Source: MWDV01 sp002070715
Lineage (GTDB): Bacteria; Verrucomicrobiota; Verrucomicrobiia; Limisphaerales; MWDV01
Direction: 5' to 3'
Assembly: GCA_035411585.1 (NCBI GenBank)
Contig: DAONTI010000019.1
Location: forward strand, 1-64,000
Length of the DNA stretch: 64,000 nucleotides
Below the pieces are notes generated by a model, which did not search any database, was not told where the DNA came from, and saw nothing but the letters and a program-made list of their open reading frames with translations. The stretch's first letter is position 1, and each line of letters opens with the position of its first letter. Below, in pieces: positions 58,545-64,000 of the stretch. The position numbers were made by a program, and so were the translations under genes.

Positions 58545-59966
58545 ATGACACAACAGCACCTGGCAAGCGGAAAGGCGCCCGCGGCGCCCGGCCGTGGGGT
58601 ACAGCCCCACTCGGGCAACGAGGCGGAGCGGCGGGCGTCTGATGCGCACGACCTGACCGCGCTGGTGACAGCCGCGTTCGAAGCATGGCGCCGCGCGGGG
58701 GTGGAGTTCCTCATCCTACGCAATTACGAAAAGCTCCCCCGCGAAACCGGCAACGACATTGATGTGCTGGTTCGATCGGAACAACTTGCCCAAGCGGAGG
58801 CAGTGTTGGTGAGTGCGGGGGCTCAAATCGGTTACGTGCTGCACAACCGGGCGGAGTTTTCGCCGGTGTCCCTCTTTTTTTTCCACCCGGAGTCCTGCCA
58901 GCAAATCCAGTTTGATCTTTTTCACTGCCTGAACTGGCGCGGATTCATGCTGCTCAAACCCGAGGCAGTGTTGGTTCAACGCCGGCAGGTTGGCTTATTC
59001 GCCATCCCACAGCCGACACATGAGGCAGTGCTCAACTTAGTCACCCGGCTGATTTACCACGGCCGGGTGCGGGAAAAATACAAGTTCGGCATCGCCACGG
59101 TATTCCGCCAAGATCCGGCAACGGCCGTGGCAGTACTCGCAGAACTCTTTGGCCAACCATTGGCACAAGTCGTGACCCAATTTGCGCAGTCCGAAGCCTG
59201 GGCCGGGATTGAAAAACTCGCCCGGGCCATGCGGCGCCAACTTGTTTTCCGCCGACTCACCCGTCAACCCATCCGCACCGTGGTTTCCCTCCTGCGGGAC
59301 GCAAAACGACTGGCGGGACGTTTGTGGAAACCTCCGGGAATGACGGTGGTGCTGCTCGGAGCGGACGGCTGTGGCAAGTCCAGTGTTGCCGCGGGGTTGA
59401 TGGCGTCGTTGCGACCCACGTTTAATCCGGGAAAAGGATTGCATGGGCACTGGAAGCCGATGGTGTTGCCGCTGCGTCGCCGCGCCGAGCGCAAGCCCAC
59501 GACCGACCCGCATGCCCAACCGCCACGCGGTCGCGTGGCTTCGATTTTAGTCCTGGTCGCCCATTGGCTTGAATACCTGGTGGGCGAAAGCATCCATTTC
59601 CGGCCCGTCTTGTTCCGTAACGGATTGGTGTTGATGGATCGCTACCATTACGACTTCGCGGTGGACCCACGCCGCTACCGGCTGCAAGTTTCTCCGGGGT
59701 TGGTGCAAGCGCTGTTCCGCTGGCTACCGTCCCCGGATCTTGTGCTGGTGCTGGATGCTCCCACGGAGGTGCTGCGGGCGCGCAAACAGGAGGTCCCGGA
59801 ACCGGAAACGCGCCGCCAACGGGAAGCGTATCGTGCGCTCGCCGAGCAGCTGCCGAACGCAAAAATCGTGAACTGCGCGCAACCATTGGAGGCGGTGGTG
59901 CGCGAAGCCACGGGCTACGTGTTGCAATATCTCGCGGCCCGTCAGGCGCGGTGCCGAAAGCGATGA
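58545..59966 (+). CDS. nucleotidyltransferase-like plus thymidylate-kinase-like fusion, polysaccharide locus
   Basis: 473-aa two-domain protein. Residues about 38-240 resemble a minimal nucleotidyltransferase: GVEFLILRNYEKLP followed by GNDIDVLV (69-76), the DxD-type metal motif, and IQFDLFHCLNW. Residues about 264-465 form a P-loop kinase related to thymidylate kinases: TVVLLGADGCGKSSVAAGL (Walker A about 272-280), VLMDRYHYDFAVDPRRY (DRY-like motif) and LVLVLDAPTEVLRARKQE. The ATG at 58545 has GGAG about 12 nt upstream; longer in-frame extensions are antisense to capE. Its stop overlaps the next gene's start (ATGA). Proteins of this build occur in polysaccharide clusters, but their substrate is not established; phosphorylation of a sugar or carrier is a guess. 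Confidence 0.75.
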   Translation: MTQQHLASGKAPAAPGRGVQPHSGNEAERRASDAHDLTALVTAAFEAWRRAGVEFLILRNYEKLPRETGNDIDVLVRSEQLAQAEAVLVSAGAQIGYVLHNRAEFSPVSLFFFHPESCQQIQFDLFHCLNWRGFMLLKPEAVLVQRRQVGLFAIPQPTHEAVLNLVTRLIYHGRVREKYKFGIATVFRQDPATAVAVLAELFGQPLAQVVTQFAQSEAWAGIEKLARAMRRQLVFRRLTRQPIRTVVSLLRDAKRLAGRLWKPPGMTVVLLGADGCGKSSVAAGLMASLRPTFNPGKGLHGHWKPMVLPLRRRAERKPTTDPHAQPPRGRVASILVLVAHWLEYLVGESIHFRPVLFRNGLVLMDRYHYDFAVDPRRYRLQVSPGLVQALFRWLPSPDLVLVLDAPTEVLRARKQEVPEPETRRQREAYRALAEQLPNAKIVNCAQPLEAVVREATGYVLQYLAARQARCRKR

Positions 59967-61063
59967 ATTCCAGCGATCCAGCACCGTGGAAAATGTTGTT
60001 TCCCGCGCCGCCACCCGCCAGCGATACGCTGACGTTACGGCTGCGTTTGGTGCGAAAGCATGGGCATCCTTTGCTGCTCGTCCCCATCAATGGGGGGAGC
60101 ATCGCGGAAGCGCTGGCGCTTTACCCGGCGCAAACCCGCCTGGCCAAAATAGCTAGAATGCTGCTGCGGGTGGGGTTGCCGGTCGGTTTCGCGCCGGGCA
60201 CGGAACCGCTGACGTTGCCCTGCGACCGGCGGGCTCCCTTACTGCAATTTCTCCAATCGTCTCAAGACGATTGGATTTGCTTTGCCATACTTTGCGGAAA
60301 TCCACGGGTACCCGGACGCCGCTTCATTCTGTTGACCTTCGACCGGCGCGGGCGACCGGAGAAAATCGTCAAGGTAGGCGTGGGCGAAATCGCGAATGCA
60401 CGAACCCGGGCGGAGGCGGCCTTCCTGAAATCCATCGCTGCTGATGTGTTGCATGCACCGCACATTATCGGCGAGTTCCGGGAAGGCGATCTGGAAGCTT
60501 TGGCTTTTCAATACGCTCCGGGAAAAAATCCCTCTCAAAATGATATTGAGCCGTTGGCCAGTTTACTGACCTCCTGGCTCGATACGAACCGGCGCGCGCG
60601 GTTGGCCGATTTGCCAGCCTGGCAACGTTTGTCCGCGGGCTGCCGGGGCCACGACCTATTTCGTCGCCTCGAAACCACGCTCGGCTCCGCAGAATTACAT
60701 CCGGCAATTCATCATGGCGACTTCGCGCCGTGGAATGTCCGCGTCCATCCCGTTACCCGGCGATGGACGGTGCTGGACTGGGAACGGGGTGAGGCGGCGG
60801 GCCCCCCCGGCTGGGACTGGTTCCACTTCGTCATTCAATCTGAACTCCTCGTGCGTCGCGCCCCACCAAGGACTATTGGCGCACGCGTGGAAGCCTTGTT
60901 GCGCTCCCCGGCATTCCAAGCTTACGCCACAGCCGCCGGTATTGAATCCGTGTCGCGACCTTTGGTTCTGGCCTATCTGCTCCACTTTGTGGAGGTGACG
61001 CCTCCTGCGGAGGGGGCCGAACCGGCACGCGAACTCCTCCACCATCTGGCTCACCAATGGTGA
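59963..61063 (+). CDS. aminoglycoside-phosphotransferase-fold kinase, polysaccharide locus
   Basis: 366-aa protein with the protein-kinase-like APH/choline kinase fold. The catalytic loop IHHGDFAPWNVRV (Brenner motif, D253, N258) and metal-binding VLDWERG (D272) are intact. The N-lobe shows FILLTFDRRGRPEKIVKVGVG, with the ATP-binding Lys likely in IVKVG. The first about 110 residues do not match the usual fold and may be an extra domain. It is translationally coupled on both sides: ATGA overlap with the kinase fusion and a 7-bp overlap with the glycosyltransferase. It probably phosphorylates a sugar, polyprenol-linked intermediate or alcohol group in exopolysaccharide synthesis; an antibiotic-resistance role is not suggested by context. 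Confidence 0.75.
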   Translation: MNSSDPAPWKMLFPAPPPASDTLTLRLRLVRKHGHPLLLVPINGGSIAEALALYPAQTRLAKIARMLLRVGLPVGFAPGTEPLTLPCDRRAPLLQFLQSSQDDWICFAILCGNPRVPGRRFILLTFDRRGRPEKIVKVGVGEIANARTRAEAAFLKSIAADVLHAPHIIGEFREGDLEALAFQYAPGKNPSQNDIEPLASLLTSWLDTNRRARLADLPAWQRLSAGCRGHDLFRRLETTLGSAELHPAIHHGDFAPWNVRVHPVTRRWTVLDWERGEAAGPPGWDWFHFVIQSELLVRRAPPRTIGARVEALLRSPAFQAYATAAGIESVSRPLVLAYLLHFVEVTPPAEGAEPARELLHHLAHQW

Positions 61064-62322
61064 CTCGCTTGAAAGTGTTGATGTCGGCTTACGCCTGCGA
61101 ACCGGGACGCGGTTCCGAGCCGGAGGTGGGCTGGCAATGGGCGTTCCAGATGGCGCGCTTTCATGAAGTGACAGTGGTAACGCGCGCCAACAACCGCGCC
61201 GTGATTGACCGGGCACTGGCCGATTACCCGGGCGCCAAACCCGAATTCATTTATTATGATTTGCCGGCTTGGGGATTGTGGCTCAAACGTCACGGGTTAC
61301 CGGTGGCACTCTACTACTTCCTTTGGCATATTGGCGTGCGTCGTCACCTTGCGTCCGAGTTAGGTCGTTTCGACTTAATTCATCACGTAACCTTCAACTC
61401 GTTTCGTCAGCCGGGCTTTTGGTGGTTTTGTGGCCGACCAGTGGTGCTGGGACCGCTGGGGGGAGGACAAATTTGTCCCTGGCGATTCCTCCCTCGGTTC
61501 GGCTCGCGAATGCTGCCCGAGCTGTTTCGCTCCCTGAGCGTGGTGGGCAGCGTCTTGCTGCCGCATATCTACATTTGTTTTCATTTTGCCACGCGGATCC
61601 TAGTAGCCAATCAGGACACGGTTGAACGAATTCCGAAGCGCTATCACAACAAGATTGTGCGCATGCTGGAAACCGGGATTCCGGCAGGCATGGTTCAGCC
61701 GCCGCCGCACGAACCGGTTGCACGAGGGGGAGCAGTGAAATTCATCTGGGTCAGCCGGCTGGAGAAAATCAAAGCGTGCAGCCTGGCCCTCGAGGCATTC
61801 GCTTATGCCCGTAAGGCCGAGCCGGCCTTGCGTCTGACCATCGTCGGAGATGGTCCGGACGCAGATTTTCTCAAGGCCACAGCGAATCATTTGAGCTTGG
61901 GCGACTCGGTCCATTGGCACGGGCGCGTCGCCAAGGATGACATTCCCCGACTCTTGCGAGAGCATGATGGCTTCGTCTTCACCAGCGTGCGGGACACCTC
62001 CGGCAACGTGCTATTGGAGGCGATGGCGGCGGGATTGCCGGCGGTGACATTGCGGCATCATGGCGCGGCGGAAATCGCCACCGACGAAACCGCCTTGCGG
62101 ATTCAACCGTCGGGGTTTCGAGCGACGGCGACGGCCTTGGGAGAGGCCATGTTGCGACTGGCGCGGGACTCGGAATTGCGCGCCCGACTCGGCAACGCTG
62201 GCCGCCAGCGCATCCTCGACGTTTACGTGTGGGATCGCAAAGGCGAGTGGATGAACGCTATTTATCATCGCATCGTTCCGCTTGCTCACGGAGAGAGCGA
62301 GGGGCTCGCCCGGCCTCAGTAA
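61057..62322 (+). CDS. family 4-like glycosyltransferase
   Basis: 421-aa GT-B glycosyltransferase. N-terminal domain: KVLMSAYACEPGRGSEPEVGWQWAFQMARFHEVTVVTR, a form common in exopolysaccharide transferases of this group. Donor domain: VKFIWVSRLEKIKACSLALEAF, LRLTIVGDGPDADFL, VHWHGRVAKDDIPRLL, and the donor motif FVFTSVRDTSGNVLLEAMAAGLPAVTLRHHG, with the first Glu of E-x7-E replaced by Asp. The ATG overlaps the APH-fold gene stop by 7 bp, so the three genes from 58545 probably form one coupled unit. Cytoplasmic, acting at the membrane on a lipid-linked acceptor. Confidence 0.88.
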   Translation: MVTRLKVLMSAYACEPGRGSEPEVGWQWAFQMARFHEVTVVTRANNRAVIDRALADYPGAKPEFIYYDLPAWGLWLKRHGLPVALYYFLWHIGVRRHLASELGRFDLIHHVTFNSFRQPGFWWFCGRPVVLGPLGGGQICPWRFLPRFGSRMLPELFRSLSVVGSVLLPHIYICFHFATRILVANQDTVERIPKRYHNKIVRMLETGIPAGMVQPPPHEPVARGGAVKFIWVSRLEKIKACSLALEAFAYARKAEPALRLTIVGDGPDADFLKATANHLSLGDSVHWHGRVAKDDIPRLLREHDGFVFTSVRDTSGNVLLEAMAAGLPAVTLRHHGAAEIATDETALRIQPSGFRATATALGEAMLRLARDSELRARLGNAGRQRILDVYVWDRKGEWMNAIYHRIVPLAHGESEGLARPQ

Positions 62323-62370
62323 GCGTATAATTCCAAGCACCGCATACACGGAACTACGGGCCGAAACCCC

Positions 62371-62399
62371 TTGCAAAGACTGGGGGATCAGCAGATTCT
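62371..62399 (+). promoter_or_regulatory. candidate leaderless promoter of the secreted beta-helix gene
   Basis: TTGCAA (62371-62376), 17-nt spacer, GATTCT (62394-62399), then 6 nt to the ATG at 62406. A second pair, TTGGCC (62450-62455), 17 nt, TTTATC (62473-62478), precedes the alternative ATG at 62499. Confidence 0.4.
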
Positions 62400-62405
62400 T
62401 CAACC

Positions 62406-64000
62406 ATGTTTTGCTTGCTTCAGGCGCGACAACCTCAGCGCGGCGTTTGTTGGCCGGCCCTGTGGTCCGAGGTTTATCTGCACCCGACTCGGGGAATAAT
62501 GACGGGGCTGATTTTCTTTTTGCTCTGCAGCAGCCGGATTCCTTGCGGAGCCATCGTGGATGCCGATGGAAACGGCATGAGCGACGTCTGGGAAACGGTT
62601 TACGCCGCAGCCGGAATAGCGCCGGAAGCGGATGCTGATGGAGACGGCCAGAGTAATTTCCAGGAATCCGTTGCCGGGACGGACCCGTTCGATCGGCAAT
62701 CGGTGTTCCGTACCACCGTGCGCACTCTGCCCCCGTCAGCGCGGTTGATCCATTGGCCTTCGGTCGCAGGGATACGTTATCAAGTCGAGGCGACAACGGA
62801 GGCTGTGGACAACACGTGGCATCCCCAAGGAGAACCGGTTCACGGCACCGGTGAGGTCATTCTGGCAGCGTTGCCGCTAACCGATCCACCCCAAGTTGCC
62901 TTCCGTATCCGGGTGCTGACCGACAATCCCGCAATCAACTTGAGCCGCCCACACTTGGACACCTTGGACACGGATGGAGATGGAGCAGCCGATCTTGACG
63001 AGTATGCGGCGGGCACAAACCCATTCGATGCCGGTTCGCTGATTGCCATTACGGACATGGAAACTGGACCGGCTGTCTTGTTGACCTGGCCGTCCGTCGC
63101 CGGAAAACGATACCAAGTACAAAGCAGTGCGCACGTGGAAACCGGATGGCACGATGAGGGCGGCATGCTTGCGGGAACGGGCGACCCCATAACCGTGGCG
63201 ATTAAAGCGGCCGAGGACTGCCGCTTTTTTCAAGTCGGCGTCACTGATGGCGATGACGATCTTGATGGGGTCACGGATTGGGAAGAACGGATGACCGGTC
63301 TGAATTTTGGCCCGCTCCATTTCCGCACCAATGCGCCCACGCCGGTGGCCGCCGTTACCGCCATGCTCACCGCAACCAACGTCATCAATGCGGGCGTTGG
63401 CGCCGCTGTGGCCGATGTCACCATCCACTCTCCGGGCGGCTTTCGGTTGACCCGAACAGGCAACATCAATCCGGTGGTGGTTTCGTATACAGTGGGTGGA
63501 GACGCGGTGCCGGGTGTGGATTATGTGCCGTTGCCCGGTCAGATCACGATTCCGGCGGGCTCGGACTCCGTGGAAATTCCCGTCGTGCCATTGTACACCG
63601 CGACCCTCGCCTTATCCCGAAGCGTTTTAATCACACTCGAACCCACGGCTGCTTATGTTTTGGGAACAAACACCAGCGCCGAGATTCGGGTGTTAAAGGA
63701 GGTCGCCCTTTCGGTGCGGGACTTTGGCGCCGTTGGGGATGGGGAAACCGACGATACCGTAGCCATCCAAGCCGCGATCAACGCGCTGGAAGTTTCTTCG
63801 GTTCACAACACACTGCATTTCCCGACGGGGATCTACCGCTTGAATACCCCCAAGCGCGCTAGCAATCCCAGCCGGACCTGGTACGAGCTGCTGCGGTTGG
63901 GCAATACGGACCTCGCGGGGCGGGATCTTATTATCACCGCCAATCCTGGAGCTGAACTGTGCTCCACCGTGAGCACCCAAAGGACGCGAATGTTCATGGT
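62406..64000 (+). CDS. secreted modular protein: Ca-binding repeats, Calx-beta, pectate-lyase-like beta-helix (partial)
   Basis: The frame is open from 62406 past the window end (over 530 codons, 3' end missing). With the ATG at 62499 the protein starts with a signal peptide (MTGLIFFLLCSSRIPCGA); the ATG at 62406 adds 31 residues. Modules in order: thrombospondin-3-like Asp-rich calcium repeats (DADGNGMSDVWE, DADGDGQSNFQE), a beta-sandwich-like unit (IHWPSVAGIRYQVEA), more calcium repeats (DTDGDGAADLDEYAAGTNPFD), a second copy of the sandwich unit (LTWPSVAGKRYQVQS), DGDDDLDGVTDWEE, a Calx-beta domain (GGFRLTRTGN, AVPGVDYVPLPGQITIPAG), and the start of a Pectate_lyase_3 beta-helix (VRDFGAVGDGETDDTVAIQAAIN). 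It is probably an extracellular polysaccharide-binding or lyase protein acting on the exopolysaccharide made by this locus. Confidence 0.85.
   Translation, partial: MFCLLQARQPQRGVCWPALWSEVYLHPTRGIMTGLIFFLLCSSRIPCGAIVDADGNGMSDVWETVYAAAGIAPEADADGDGQSNFQESVAGTDPFDRQSVFRTTVRTLPPSARLIHWPSVAGIRYQVEATTEAVDNTWHPQGEPVHGTGEVILAALPLTDPPQVAFRIRVLTDNPAINLSRPHLDTLDTDGDGAADLDEYAAGTNPFDAGSLIAITDMETGPAVLLTWPSVAGKRYQVQSSAHVETGWHDEGGMLAGTGDPITVAIKAAEDCRFFQVGVTDGDDDLDGVTDWEERMTGLNFGPLHFRTNAPTPVAAVTAMLTATNVINAGVGAAVADVTIHSPGGFRLTRTGNINPVVVSYTVGGDAVPGVDYVPLPGQITIPAGSDSVEIPVVPLYTATLALSRSVLITLEPTAAYVLGTNTSAEIRVLKEVALSVRDFGAVGDGETDDTVAIQAAINALEVSSVHNTLHFPTGIYRLNTPKRASNPSRTWYELLRLGNTDLAGRDLIITANPGAELCSTVSTQRTRMFM

Noticed and set aside
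59963..61063. Aminoglycoside resistance gene
   Set aside because: Only the kinase fold is shared; the gene is coupled to polysaccharide genes and lacks similarity to a specific resistance enzyme subgroup.

Overview
The window reads as a high-GC chromosomal segment of a heterotrophic Verrucomicrobiota bacterium, most likely a Limisphaerales/Pedosphaera-like lineage. This is inferred from gene content: a prepilin-like protein with an H-x9-DG motif, Tat-exported Gfo/Idh oxidoreductases and isomerase-like TIM barrels, a NamZ-type muramidase, GH9 cellulase, and families of short palindromic intergenic repeats. No rRNA or tRNA gene was seen, so the placement rests on protein families alone.

Layout. 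0-5 kb: a 5'-truncated YmdB-type phosphodiesterase, alkaline phosphatase, a TlpA thioredoxin, a half-size TauE/SafE exporter and an MscS channel. 5-15.7 kb: a minus-strand catabolic group (aminotransferase, ACS-type MFS transporter, Gfo/Idh dehydrogenase), then ComF, AccD, an aldo/keto reductase, a Tat-exported Gfo/Idh protein and a flavin disulfide reductase. 15.7-24 kb: NamZ-like muramidase, glycolate oxidase GlcD/GlcF, and a translationally coupled pair of a HEAT-repeat/deacetylase-like protein and a GH9 glucanase. 24-27 kb: a repeat-rich gap, a beta-CASP metallo-hydrolase and DeoC. 27-33.3 kb: a complete minus-strand tripartite ABC efflux system (TolC, HlyD adaptor, ATPase, permease). 33.5-38.7 kb: prepilin-like protein, site-2 protease, serine hydrolase, M20 peptidase, YdcF-like protein. 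38.7-40.7 kb: an accessory island with an IS remnant, a low-GC integron-cassette-like gene and palindromic repeats. 40.7-51.8 kb: a fused FAD/Fe-S 2-hydroxyacid dehydrogenase, TatD, ThyA-FolA, MurJ, GNAT, a sugar-isomerase-like protein, a thioesterase, a dipeptidase and a small membrane protein. 51.9 kb to the right edge: an exopolysaccharide locus.

The exopolysaccharide locus contains a full CapE-CapF-CapG set for UDP-N-acetyl-L-fucosamine, three family-4-like glycosyltransferases, a coupled trio (nucleotidyltransferase-kinase fusion, APH-fold kinase, glycosyltransferase), a decayed IS630 copy carrying a 28-nt G run, and a large secreted Calx-beta/beta-helix protein that runs off the window.

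A recurring feature is a -35/-10-like pair (TTG-rich hexamer, 16-18 nt, TAnnnT-like hexamer) ending only about 6-9 nt before the start codon, with no Shine-Dalgarno sequence. This suggests leaderless or nearly leaderless transcripts at several genes and was used to choose some starts (for example accD at a GTG). The best candidates for undescribed biology are the kinase/kinase/glycosyltransferase trio, the HEAT-deacetylase/GH9 pair, the cassette-borne orphan gene and the leaderless promoter pattern.
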